In this document: one piece after another, positions 26,606-34,108 of the stretch
Numbering within the stretch: position 1 is the stretch's first letter
Layout of the letters: each line of letters starts with the position of its first letter
Source of the DNA: Winogradskyella eckloniae
GTDB taxonomy: Bacteria > Bacteroidota > Bacteroidia > Flavobacteriales > Flavobacteriaceae
Assembly: GCF_013249045.1 (NCBI RefSeq)
Contig: NZ_JABRWP010000005.1
Coordinates: forward strand, 62,001 to 126,000
Direction of reading: 5' to 3'
DNA length: 64,000 nucleotides
Made by a program: the position numbers and the translations under genes
The notes under the pieces: model-generated
Seen by the model: the letters and a program-made list of their open reading frames with translations, nothing else
The model's database searches: none
Told to the model about the DNA's origin: nothing

Positions 26606-26902
26606 TTAATTAGAATTTGATATTACTTTAATTATTTCATCTTTCTGTAAAACGCCAGACTGTCTCCAAACTTGCTTGCCGTTTTTAAAAAGTAACATGG
26701 TTGGCACACCTCTTACTTGGTATTTTGTTGCTAAAGATTGATTTTTATCTACATCTATTTTAATGATAGCAACATCATCGCCTAACTCGTCTTTTACCTG
26801 TTTTAAAATAGGACTCAACATTTTACATGGTCCGCACCAATCGGCAAAAAAATCCACTAAAACGGGTTGGTCTTTATTTATTATTTCTGAAAATTTACTC
26901 AT
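26606..26902 (-). CDS. trxA: Thioredoxin
   Basis: A 98-aa cytoplasmic thioredoxin. The active site WCGPCK has Cys23 and Cys26, preceded by VLVDFFAD. The cis-proline loop is VRGVPTMLLFKNGKQVW, and there is a buried Asp in VDFFAD. Length and sequence are typical of a general protein-disulfide reductase with no extra domain. It is transcribed alone and is divergent from the YdjM-like gene. Its reducing power could supply the MsrA/MsrB enzymes encoded about 3-5 kb away. Confidence 0.95.
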   Translation of the reverse strand: MSKFSEIINKDQPVLVDFFADWCGPCKMLSPILKQVKDELGDDVAIIKIDVDKNQSLATKYQVRGVPTMLLFKNGKQVWRQSGVLQKDEIIKVISNSN

Positions 26903-27071
26903 ACCTGATATTATTTATTTATCAAATGAAATACGCCATATACCTCTTACTTCATTTTCGCAAAAATCATCTGCTTGGTGTTAGTCGTAATAACGTAATA
27001 AACCTTTACACTATTACTCAATTTTCCTTTGGCTTAATTCTATTAGAGAAACCGTATTTTTACACCCAATT

Positions 27072-28070
27072 ATGGATTCACTCACACAAATTGTTTTAGG
27101 TGCAGCCGTTGGCGAAGCTGTTTTAGGAAAAAAAGTTGGTAACAAAGCCCTTTTGTATGGTGCTATTGCTGGTACAATTCCAGATTTAGATGTGTTGGCT
27201 TCGCACTTTACAGATACGGTTTCTGCATTAGCTATGCATCGTGGCTTTACGCATTCTGTACTATTTTCAGTGCTCTTTGGGCCTATTTTTGGTTGGTTGG
27301 TTTCTAAATATGAGAAATACAAAGATTTTAAAGGTTGGGCTTGGTTATTTTTCTGGGCATTTATAACGCATCCTATGTTAGATGCACATACCACTTGGGG
27401 AACACAATTCTTTTGGCCTTTAGATTTGAGATTAGCTTTTAAAACCATTTTTGTAGTAGACCCAATATATACCTTACCGTTTTTAATTTGTGTTATTTTA
27501 GTGCTGTTTCAAAAGCGAACGTCTAAAAAAAGACGGGTTTACAATACTATAGGTCTTACATTAAGTACAACTTATTTAGCACTTACATTTCTGCTTAAAA
27601 GTTTAGCGTTTGCCAAATTTGAAGACGCTTTAAAACTTCAAAATATAGCCTACCAACAATTAGACACCAGACCTTCTGCATTAAATACAGTACTTTGGAA
27701 TGCTAACGTAGACACTAAAGACCATTATCTCATTACCGATTATTCCTTTTTTGATACACAAGCCATTTCATTTCAAACGTATCCTAAAAATCATCATTTA
27801 TTAGGCAATCTTATTGAAAACGAGAAAGTAAAACGAATGATTGCCATCTCTGAAGGTTGGTACACCATTAATCAAATAGACGATAAATTATACTACAACG
27901 ATTTACGTTTTGGTTTGATGAATTTAAAACCCAATTCTCAAGATTTTGTGTTTAAATATTTAATAGACGTAGATGCTTCAGGCCACGTTAATTTTATTGA
28001 ACAAGAGAAAAACCAAACCGACGGAAAAGCATTATTATTGCGTTTATGGCAACGTATTAAAGGTAATTAA
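27072..28070 (+). CDS. YdjM/DUF457 membrane-bound metal-dependent hydrolase
   Basis: A 332-aa inner-membrane protein. The conserved N-terminal histidine/aspartate motifs are MDSLTQIVLGAAVGEAVLGKK, AGTIPDLDVLASHF, HRGFTHSVLF and HPMLDAHTTWGTQFFWP. Those residues probably bind a metal, and there are four or five TM helices in the first 190 residues. The remaining 140 residues form a soluble domain. The family is predicted as hydrolase; the substrate is unknown. Its stop overlaps by 4 bases that of the convergent aldo/keto reductase gene. Confidence 0.85.
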   Translation: MDSLTQIVLGAAVGEAVLGKKVGNKALLYGAIAGTIPDLDVLASHFTDTVSALAMHRGFTHSVLFSVLFGPIFGWLVSKYEKYKDFKGWAWLFFWAFITHPMLDAHTTWGTQFFWPLDLRLAFKTIFVVDPIYTLPFLICVILVLFQKRTSKKRRVYNTIGLTLSTTYLALTFLLKSLAFAKFEDALKLQNIAYQQLDTRPSALNTVLWNANVDTKDHYLITDYSFFDTQAISFQTYPKNHHLLGNLIENEKVKRMIAISEGWYTINQIDDKLYYNDLRFGLMNLKPNSQDFVFKYLIDVDASGHVNFIEQEKNQTDGKALLLRLWQRIKGN

Positions 28071-29023
28071 TGCCATTTTAATTGTTTTCGTTCTTGCCAA
28101 TATTTGTCACTAGAAATTCCAAAAGCACTTAATTGTTCGGTTTCAGAATTGGTTAAAGCTATTGACTCTGCTCGTATATTAGCTTCTAAATGAGCTTTAG
28201 AATTGGCACCACTTAAAACAATAGCTTTCGGAAAAATAGACCTGCAATATGCCAATGCAATCGCGTCTTCTCCTACTTTATATTTTTGGGCTAAAATACC
28301 CATAAACGTATACAGGTTTTTATAATCAAAATAATTTGAATTCGGAATTAATCGTCCATTAGCCAAGGCTTCCTTTATGATAAACGGCCCAGACAATTTT
28401 TGTAATTCGTTTTTATATTGTGCTAAACTTTGGTCTAAAATATTGAATGTACTTTGATACGATTGAAACAAGGTTTCATTCTCAACTTCAATAGATAACG
28501 CTTCCTCTAAAATCTCAGTTTGGTTATTGCCAGTTGTAGACAAACCAATGGTAATATTGTGCATTTTCTTTAATTCGTGCAAGCGTTTTAGTACCTCTAA
28601 ATTATCTAAAACACCAGTGTCTAATGTTGCAGAATGTATTTGATACAATCCTAAATTGGGTAACAATAATTGAGATTGTTCCCACTGTTCATTTAGTTTT
28701 TTAAGGGAATGCTCTTTTACTTCATGTATTGTGGCATCTGGCTGAAAATTGGCCACATACGTATAACCCCATTTTGTAGAGACTTTGATGTTTGGGTCGT
28801 TTTTTTGTTTTAACCAACCGACCAGTAATTCTTCTGCTAAACCATAACCAGGCGATGTATCAAAAAATCGAACACCGTTGTTGTAAGCCTCATCTAAAAC
28901 TTTTAATCCATCAGTTTTAAATGCTGATAAGTTAAAGGGTTTCTCATCAGCATTTTCCTTAATATTAATGTAAACTGGTCTGCCAATTGCAGCTGTTCCT
29001 AGACCTAAATATTTTAGTTTCAA
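28067..29023 (-). CDS. Aldo/keto reductase
   Basis: A 318-aa TIM-barrel oxidoreductase expected to use NAD(P)H. The catalytic residues of the family are recognisable: Asp/Tyr in FFDTSPGYGLAEELLVGWL, Lys in VSTKWGY, and His in LYQIHSA. The C-terminal cofactor-binding region (AIVLSGANSKAHLEANI) is typical. Sub-family resembles the D-threo-aldose 1-dehydrogenase/YccK-like group. It lies 31 bases downstream of msrA on the same strand, so it may share its transcript. The substrate cannot be told from sequence. Confidence 0.87.
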   Translation of the reverse strand: MKLKYLGLGTAAIGRPVYINIKENADEKPFNLSAFKTDGLKVLDEAYNNGVRFFDTSPGYGLAEELLVGWLKQKNDPNIKVSTKWGYTYVANFQPDATIHEVKEHSLKKLNEQWEQSQLLLPNLGLYQIHSATLDTGVLDNLEVLKRLHELKKMHNITIGLSTTGNNQTEILEEALSIEVENETLFQSYQSTFNILDQSLAQYKNELQKLSGPFIIKEALANGRLIPNSNYFDYKNLYTFMGILAQKYKVGEDAIALAYCRSIFPKAIVLSGANSKAHLEANIRAESIALTNSETEQLSAFGISSDKYWQERKQLKWH

Positions 29024-29054
29024 TACGTCTTAAAAGTTTTAAAATAAGTTGGTA

Positions 29055-29549
29055 TTAGATATAAGACTCTTCAAATCTTAGAAAATGACATGTGTAGCCA
29101 TTTGGATTTTTTACTAAATAATCTTGATGATACTCTTCTGCCTTCCAAAATGGTGCAAAAGGTTCTAAGGTTGTAACCACTTTAGAATCCCATTTACCAG
29201 AAGCATCAACAATTGCTATCATTTCTTCTGCAATTTGCTTTTCTTCTTCATTCTGATAAAAAATAGCAGAACGGTAACTAGACCCTTTATCATTGCCTTG
29301 TTGGTCTACTGTTGTAGGATTGTGCATTCTAAAAAAGTAGTCTAAAATTGCTTTAAACGAGGTTACATTTGGGTCGTAAGTTAATTCTAATCCTTCAGCA
29401 TGGCCTGGATGATACTTATAAGTTGGGTTCTCATTTTCGCCACCTTGGTAACCAACTTCTGTATCTATAATTCCGGGACGTGTTCTAAACAAATCTTCCA
29501 TTCCCCAAAAACAACCGCCTGCTATATATGCTTTTTTATATTCTGACAT
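29055..29549 (-). CDS. msrA: Peptide-methionine (S)-S-oxide reductase
   Basis: Repairs the S-epimer of methionine sulfoxide in proteins. The active site GGCFWGMEDLF has the nucleophile Cys13, followed by GYQGGENENPTYKYH, and later YRSAIFYQNEEEKQ and EEYHQDYL, all MsrA hallmarks. At 164 aa it is a standard cytoplasmic enzyme with no signal peptide. It is encoded 90 bases downstream of selO and two genes from msrB, all on the minus strand. Reductant would be thioredoxin. Confidence 0.95.
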   Translation of the reverse strand: MSEYKKAYIAGGCFWGMEDLFRTRPGIIDTEVGYQGGENENPTYKYHPGHAEGLELTYDPNVTSFKAILDYFFRMHNPTTVDQQGNDKGSSYRSAIFYQNEEEKQIAEEMIAIVDASGKWDSKVVTTLEPFAPFWKAEEYHQDYLVKNPNGYTCHFLRFEESYI

Positions 29550-29639
29550 TTTTCTCTTTATTTTTTATTTAAAATAACACTAATCTTAGTCTCTATCTTT
29601 ATAATAAATTACACTGATTTAGTAAAAATTTTTCTGTTT

Positions 29640-31208
29640 CTAAGAACTACAAGATAACATAGAACACCCTACTTTATCTCTTGCCCATTCTGGTCGTTTT
29701 ACAAACCATTTTTCTGAATTTGGTTGCTCATCGTATGGTTTTTTTAATAGATTGAATAATTCATCTATTAAATCATAATCGCCTTTATCTGCATCATCTA
29801 TAGCCAATTGCGCCATATAATTACGAAGCACATATTTAGGATTTACCTTATTCATTTTAGATTTTCTTTCAGCATCTGATAAGGTTTCAAGCGCTAAACG
29901 TTCTTCATAAGTTTTAAACCAAGTAGACCATTGTTGTTTAATTTCGTCTGAAATCTCTTCTGGTTTATAAAAGGCATATTCAATTGAAGCGTACCAATTT
30001 TCTGTATTTTCCTTTTCTAAATTTGCTAAGTTTCTGAAGAAGATAGTCATATCAGTTTCCGAGAGTTGTAATACGTTTTCTAAGGCTTCAATGAGTTGAA
30101 TATCATTTCGGTCTTCCACTTTTAAGCCTAATTTAGAGCGCATCATATGTTGAAGCTCTAGTTGTACTTCAATTTGGTAATTATTAAGAATTTCTTCTAA
30201 AGGTTCTACCTCTTCTACCAATGGATACAGTGCGTTGGCCAGTTGAATTAAATTCCAAAGTACAATATGTGGTTGTGTACCAAAACGATACCTTTTGTGT
30301 GTATTATCAGTTGTATTTGGCGTCCAACCTTGGTCGTAACCTTCTAACCAACCATAGGGTCCGTAATCTATGGTTAATCCAAGAATAGACATATTATCCG
30401 TATTCATTACACCATGCACAAAACCAACGCGTTGCCAATGTACCACCATATCTAAACTGCGTTTTGTCACTGCTTTTAGAAAAGCGATATAGGTTTCTTT
30501 AGACGGTTCGCCTAATTCAGAGTAATGATTTCTAATAGTATAATCTACCAATGTTTTTAGCGTTTTTGCATCGCCTTTTGACGCAAAAATTTCGTAACTA
30601 CCAAACCTTAAAAACGATTCTGCTACTCTACTTACAATGGCACCTTTTTCGTAAGCTGCATTACCATTATACATAACATCTCGTAGCACCTCATCTCCAG
30701 ATAAACTTAAGGATAATGCTCTTGTAGTTGGCACACCTAAATGAAACATGGCTTCACTACAAAGGTATTCTCTAATGGAAGACCTTAAAACTGCCAAACC
30801 ATCTGCTGAGCGCGAATATGGTGTTTCGCCAACACCTTTTAACTGCAAAGCCCAATGTTTATTATTGTGCTCTACTTCCGTTAAATTTATAGCGCGACCA
30901 TCGCCAAGTTGTCCTGCCCAATTACCAAATTGATGACCTGCATAACACATGGCATACGGTTTTGTATTGGGAATGACCTCAGCACCTGTAACTACGTTTA
31001 AAAATTCTTGTGTTGTACTATCAGCTTCCGTAAGCCCTAAATTCTCTAACATCTCTGGCGACACATGAATTAAAGACGGCTTACTAGGAATTTTTGGTAT
31101 AACATAAGAAAAGCACGCTTCCTTTACCTGTCTTCTAGAATTCTCTAAAATTTTATCTGCAGGAAGCTCTTTATTAAACCTATTTTTTATGTTGAATTGA
31201 ATTGCCAT
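29640..31208 (-). CDS. selO: Protein adenylyltransferase SelO (YdiU family)
   Basis: A pseudokinase-fold enzyme that transfers AMP from ATP to Ser/Thr/Tyr of target proteins; in E. coli it modifies redox proteins. Recognisable signatures are CYAGHQFGNWAGQLGDGRAI, ETPYSRSADGLAVLRSSIREYLCSE (given in part), HGVMNTDNMSILGLTIDYGPYGWL and the C-terminal CSMLSCSS cysteine cluster that replaces selenocysteine. The ATG at 31208 (MAIQFNIKNRF) is the start: the longer frame from 31337 runs into the msrB gene and has no family sequence. The 522-aa length is normal. It lies 14 bases after msrB and upstream of msrA. Confidence 0.9.
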   Translation of the reverse strand: MAIQFNIKNRFNKELPADKILENSRRQVKEACFSYVIPKIPSKPSLIHVSPEMLENLGLTEADSTTQEFLNVVTGAEVIPNTKPYAMCYAGHQFGNWAGQLGDGRAINLTEVEHNNKHWALQLKGVGETPYSRSADGLAVLRSSIREYLCSEAMFHLGVPTTRALSLSLSGDEVLRDVMYNGNAAYEKGAIVSRVAESFLRFGSYEIFASKGDAKTLKTLVDYTIRNHYSELGEPSKETYIAFLKAVTKRSLDMVVHWQRVGFVHGVMNTDNMSILGLTIDYGPYGWLEGYDQGWTPNTTDNTHKRYRFGTQPHIVLWNLIQLANALYPLVEEVEPLEEILNNYQIEVQLELQHMMRSKLGLKVEDRNDIQLIEALENVLQLSETDMTIFFRNLANLEKENTENWYASIEYAFYKPEEISDEIKQQWSTWFKTYEERLALETLSDAERKSKMNKVNPKYVLRNYMAQLAIDDADKGDYDLIDELFNLLKKPYDEQPNSEKWFVKRPEWARDKVGCSMLSCSS

Positions 31209-31222
31209 AGTATAAGTAAACC

Positions 31223-31684
31223 TTATTCTGAAACTTGTTCTTCTGTTTGAAGCACCATAGATTCTGAATTGATGCAATAACGTAATCCACTTGGTTCTGG
31301 TCCATCTGGAAACACATGACCTTGGTGTGCATCGCAAGTATTACATTGCACTTCTACTCTAACCATACCAAAGGCTGTATCTTTTATATATTTTATAGCG
31401 TTTTCTTTTATAGGTTGCGAGAAACTTGGCCAACCAGTACCTGAATTAAATTTAATTGTAGAGTCAAACAATGGTGTATTACAACAAACACAATTGTATT
31501 TACCAGCTTCATAAGTTGTACATAATCCACCAGAATGTGGTGCTTCTGTACCTGCTTTTCTGGTAATTCTAAATTGTTCTGATGTTAAAATTGCTTTCCA
31601 TTCTTCTTCTGTTTTTTCAACTCTTCGGTCTGGTTTTGGGTTTCCATTTACCGAAAAACTGATAATATCTTTCCACGTTAACAT
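31223..31684 (-). CDS. msrB: Peptide-methionine (R)-S-oxide reductase
   Basis: Reduces the R-epimer of methionine sulfoxide with thioredoxin. The 153-aa protein contains the zinc cysteine pairs CVCC and CNTCDAHQGHVF, the substrate loop GTGWPSFSQPI, and the catalytic Cys in GLRYCINSESMVL. No signal peptide, so cytoplasmic. It is first in the msrB-selO unit with a -7 box 56 nt upstream. Confidence 0.95.
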   Translation of the reverse strand: MLTWKDIISFSVNGNPKPDRRVEKTEEEWKAILTSEQFRITRKAGTEAPHSGGLCTTYEAGKYNCVCCNTPLFDSTIKFNSGTGWPSFSQPIKENAIKYIKDTAFGMVRVEVQCNTCDAHQGHVFPDGPEPSGLRYCINSESMVLQTEEQVSE

Positions 31685-31739
31685 AGCTCTATTTTTTATC
31701 GTTTAGACGTTATTTTATTAAATTAATTACATCTACGTA

Positions 31740-31747
31740 CAAAGGTA
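31740..31747 (-). promoter_or_regulatory. -7 box of the msrB promoter
   Basis: On the minus strand TACCTTTG matches TAnnTTTG exactly. Predicted start near 31733 leaves a leader of about 49 nt before the msrB ATG. No good -33 box. Confidence 0.45.
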
Positions 31748-31798
31748 TTAAACTCCTACTTATTATTTCTTTTTTATCGATATTGTATGTTAATGCAT

Positions 31799-31827
31799 AA
31801 AAAAAGAGAGCCATATAGACTCTCTTT
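31799..31827 (-). terminator. Intrinsic terminator of the STAS-like gene pair
   Basis: Minus-strand AAAGAGAG / CTCTCTTT stem with a 9-nt loop and a run of seven T's. It is 207 bases past the stop at 32035 and before the msrB promoter. Confidence 0.8.
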
Positions 31828-32034
31828 CCTTGATAATATTGAACGTGTACTAACGTCTTTTCTCAAATATTTTCTTAATAATTCACTTATTGCTTTCTAT
31901 TACATTAAAAATTATAATTCTTATTTACAGTCTAAGAAAAAAGTCTAATGTTCAAAACACTGACATTGGAAGGATTGTGAATAGGGTTCCAATGAAATAA
32001 GTGATTGCTATTTTATTCCGAATATATCCTTAAA

Positions 32035-32484
32035 TTAATAATATAAAGACGTCTGTTTACATGTTTCAATATGTTTTTTGTAATATGTTTGTTTTGCATT
32101 TAAGCAATAATCCTTAGCTAATGTGTAATCTTTAAATAACCCAATTGGCGTAACATCATTATACATTTTCCTATAAAATCCTATTAGTAATCTGCTGGCT
32201 GCCGAATTTATTACGTAAGACTCGGTTATTTTTAATTTTTCTAACTCTTGATTCTTAGCAATTAATTTAGCTATAGATATTGTATAAGTGCCACGTGTTT
32301 CTTTTAAATCAATTAAAAACGGCATTGGTTTTTCGTTACATAAGTTAGCGATAGCTTCTATATAAGATTCAATAACTTTTTGTTCTAATTTTAAATTAGG
32401 GACAGAATTATTAAACTCACAATAGAGTATTTCTGTATGATCTGTCCAAAAAACAGCATTATTAAATCCTATTACTTTACTCAT
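32035..32484 (-). CDS. STAS-like (SpoIIAA/SEC14-type) small protein, paralogue C
   Basis: A 149-aa soluble protein. The central PMPFLIDLKETRGTYTIS and the end TPIGLFKDYTLAKDYCLNAK follow the alternating pattern of Bacteroidota STAS/SEC14-like proteins (labelled DUF7793 in databases, as I recall). No signal peptide or TM. It is the most diverged of three paralogues here and lies 9 bases after paralogue A on the same strand, so it is the second gene of a two-gene unit. It carries a C-terminal extension (HIETCKQTSLYY). In other bacteria STAS-fold proteins act as phospho-switchable partners of kinases or regulators; that function is inferred. Confidence 0.7.
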   Translation of the reverse strand: MSKVIGFNNAVFWTDHTEILYCEFNNSVPNLKLEQKVIESYIEAIANLCNEKPMPFLIDLKETRGTYTISIAKLIAKNQELEKLKITESYVINSAASRLLIGFYRKMYNDVTPIGLFKDYTLAKDYCLNAKQTYYKKHIETCKQTSLYY

Positions 32485-32493
32485 AACTTTGTA

Positions 32494-32907
32494 TTAACTT
32501 ACGTTATAAAAAAACTGATAATCTTTATGACAGTATCTTAACGCCAAATTACTATCGGTATAAATTCTATTAGGCACAACCCTTTTATTTGTAATATTGT
32601 TAAGCGCAAGTATCACATTTAAACTTGTTGTACGTACTAAAAACACTCTAGAAATAACTAAAGTATTTATGGGTACACTCTTAGAAATAAGCATAAATAT
32701 CTCAACAGCATGAGTACCTCTGAGTTGTTTCATATCTATTAGAAACGGCATGTATTTTTTATCATATAAAAATGTAATAGCATTAAATAATGCCTTTTCC
32801 GTTCTAATTCTGTTATAACTTTTAAAAAAATCTGGGTTAATTTTACAATGAATTACATCTTGATCTACCCAAAGTTTAATTCCTTCATATTGAATTATGT
32901 TACTCAT
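32494..32907 (-). CDS. STAS-like small protein, paralogue A
   Basis: A 137-aa soluble protein. It starts MSNIIQYEGIKLWVDQDVIH and has MPFLIDMKQLRGTHAVEIF in the middle and VVPNRIYTDSNLALRYCHKDYQ at the end. By eye it is about one third identical to paralogue B, and 30 bases near their 5' ends are nearly identical. The ATG is 15 nt from the predicted start of a sigma54-type promoter (32933-32948), with two palindromes further upstream. That suggests control by the adjacent sigma54 activator. No enzymatic residues are seen; a binding or scaffold role is inferred. Confidence 0.72.
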   Translation of the reverse strand: MSNIIQYEGIKLWVDQDVIHCKINPDFFKSYNRIRTEKALFNAITFLYDKKYMPFLIDMKQLRGTHAVEIFMLISKSVPINTLVISRVFLVRTTSLNVILALNNITNKRVVPNRIYTDSNLALRYCHKDYQFFYNVS

Positions 32908-32932
32908 ATAGTCTAATTTTGAAAATAATAAA

Positions 32933-32948
32933 CCAATTGATGTGCCAA
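32933..32948 (-). promoter_or_regulatory. Sigma54-like -24/-12 promoter of STAS-like gene A
   Basis: On the minus strand TTGGCACATCAATTGG: GG (-24) and G (-12) are 10 nt apart as in TGGCAC-N5-TTGC, with only the final C of the -12 box altered. Predicted transcript start near 32922, 15 nt before the ATG. The same layout occurs before paralogue B. Confidence 0.6.
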
Positions 32949-33036
32949 AAACAAATAACTCTTAAAACAAAATGTCTAAATAATTGATTTTCAGTTAATT
33001 GCATTTTGTCGGATTTTTTGACCAAAGAACTTAACA

Positions 33037-33050
33037 CACGGAATACCGTG
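33037..33050. promoter_or_regulatory. Palindromic site 1 (CACGG-AATA-CCGTG)
   Basis: A perfect 5-bp inverted repeat with a 4-nt spacer, centred about 121 bp before the predicted start of gene A. Placed like an upstream activator site for a sigma54 activator. Confidence 0.75.
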
Positions 33051-33076
33051 ACTAATAATTTCAATTTTAGCCAAAC

Positions 33077-33090
33077 AACGGCATACCGTT
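33077..33090. promoter_or_regulatory. Palindromic site 2 (AACGG-CATA-CCGTT)
   Basis: Same core ACGG-N4-CCGT as site 1, with the centre exactly 40 bp away (four helical turns), which favours cooperative binding on one face of the DNA. Confidence 0.75.
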
Positions 33091-33504
33091 AATTATTTTG
33101 ACTATAATTATATGTTTATCAACACATTACACCAAATAAGTTTTATAGGTTATATCTGCGTTTTGAGCCTTATTTTTGAAGATTATCATTAAAAATGAAA
33201 TAAATTGAGAAGAAATTGAAGTACAACAACGGCAATTGATCCTTTTACCGATAGCCACATCTATCGCTGTATTGACAATAAAAATTTGAATGGATTAGCA
33301 TTTTATGATTTTTAAACTTTTATCGTATAGGTGCTTATATATCTTAAACGTTCTAATTATAACCGCACTATTTTGTACTATTTCTCCAACTACTTTTAAA
33401 TTTAAATGAAATTTAGTCTGAAAAACTATTTTGTTGGTTGCGTATGCCAAACCAATACAAGTCTAGAGGGATTACTATACCTGAAGGTGTTTAATTAATT
33501 GCTA

Positions 33505-33933
33505 TTATGAAAATTTATGTCTACTTACTGCATTAAAACTTAAATAATCTTCCTTACAAAATTTCATTGCTGCCTTATAGTTTTTAAAAATCTTATTAGG
33601 CACCACTTGTTTTACCAAGAGATTGTTTAACATTAAAATAAATTTAAAACGATATGAATTGACAACAAAAATTCTAGAAAGCACCATTTGTTTAATCCTT
33701 GAATTAGTGGAAATAATATTAAAAAGCCTTAAAGCACAAGGTCGTTCTAGTTCTACGACATCAATAAGTAAGGGTAAATATGAACCTTCTGATAATAGCG
33801 GTATAACATCGCTAAAACATGCAATCATTTTTCTACTTGTATATTTTGAAAAGAAATCAGAATTTGGTTTACAATGAATTACATCTTGATCTACCCAAAA
33901 ACTTACACCATCTAATTGAAGTACGTTTCTCAT
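33505..33933 (-). CDS. STAS-like small protein, paralogue B
   Basis: A 142-aa soluble protein of the same family as paralogues A and C. Shared landmarks with A are FWVDQDVIHCK, SDFF, P-LLID, SRIFVV, and VVPNKIFKNYKAAMKFCKEDY. It is the first gene downstream of the 1240-aa regulator gene on the same strand, 175 bases away, but with its own sigma54-like promoter (33958-33973) and one upstream palindrome. A 597-base gap follows before paralogue A, so B is its own unit. Function unknown. Confidence 0.72.
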   Translation of the reverse strand: MRNVLQLDGVSFWVDQDVIHCKPNSDFFSKYTSRKMIACFSDVIPLLSEGSYLPLLIDVVELERPCALRLFNIISTNSRIKQMVLSRIFVVNSYRFKFILMLNNLLVKQVVPNKIFKNYKAAMKFCKEDYLSFNAVSRHKFS

Positions 33934-33957
33934 ATTTAAATATTTAAGATACAGTAT

Positions 33958-33973
33958 TCAATTGCTGTGCCAA
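33958..33973 (-). promoter_or_regulatory. Sigma54-like -24/-12 promoter of STAS-like gene B
   Basis: Minus strand TTGGCACAGCAATTGA: identical to the gene A promoter in 14 of 16 positions. GG and G are correctly spaced by 10 nt; the last -12 base is A instead of C. The predicted start (about 33947) is 14 nt before the ATG. Confidence 0.6.
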
Positions 33974-34048
33974 CTTAAATACAATCAATGCAAAACATTA
34001 ATTATCAGCGCATTATAAAAGCAACCCAACATTAACAAACACACTTAA

Positions 34049-34066
34049 TTCACGGAATACCGTGAA
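34049..34066. promoter_or_regulatory. Palindromic site 3 (TTCACGG-AATA-CCGTGAA)
   Basis: A perfect 7-bp inverted repeat with the same AATA spacer as site 1, centred about 110 bp before the predicted start of gene B. It is the best-conserved copy. Confidence 0.8.
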
Positions 34067-34108
34067 CAAAAATCATAAATACCTAAGATATAACGAATTA
34101 CCACCTTA

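Larger units (their letters stand above)
31685..32034. other. Intergenic region between msrB and the STAS-like genes
   Basis: This 350-base gap holds the msrB promoter (31740-31747) and the terminator at 31799-31827. The remaining 207 bases from 31828 show no frame, repeat or clear RNA structure and would form a long 3' leader of the STAS-like transcript. Confidence 0.6.
32908..33504. other. Regulatory intergenic region before STAS-like paralogue A
   Basis: This 597-base gap contains the sigma54-like promoter and two ACGG-N4-CCGT palindromes in its first 185 bases. The rest (33091-33504) is AT-rich, with a small hairpin CGATAG/CTATCG near 33245-33262. I found no coding frame; it also has to hold the 3' end of paralogue B's transcript, but no convincing terminator was seen. 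Confidence 0.6.

Noticed and set aside
27014..27448. Minus-strand frame of 144 codons over the YdjM-like gene
   Set aside because: It lies antisense to a well-defined membrane protein with family motifs; its composition is not protein-like for this genome.
31209..31337. N-terminal extension of selO
   Set aside because: The extra 43 residues overlap msrB and show no SelO family sequence; ATG 31208 fits the family start.
33245..33262. CGATAG/CTATCG hairpin as a terminator for STAS-like gene B
   Set aside because: The stem is only 6 bp with no T-run on either strand.
34091..34104. Possible fourth palindrome (TAACGAATTACCAC) 40 bp from site 3
   Set aside because: It matches the site consensus in only about 6 of 14 positions and has no proper arms, so the spacing is likely chance.
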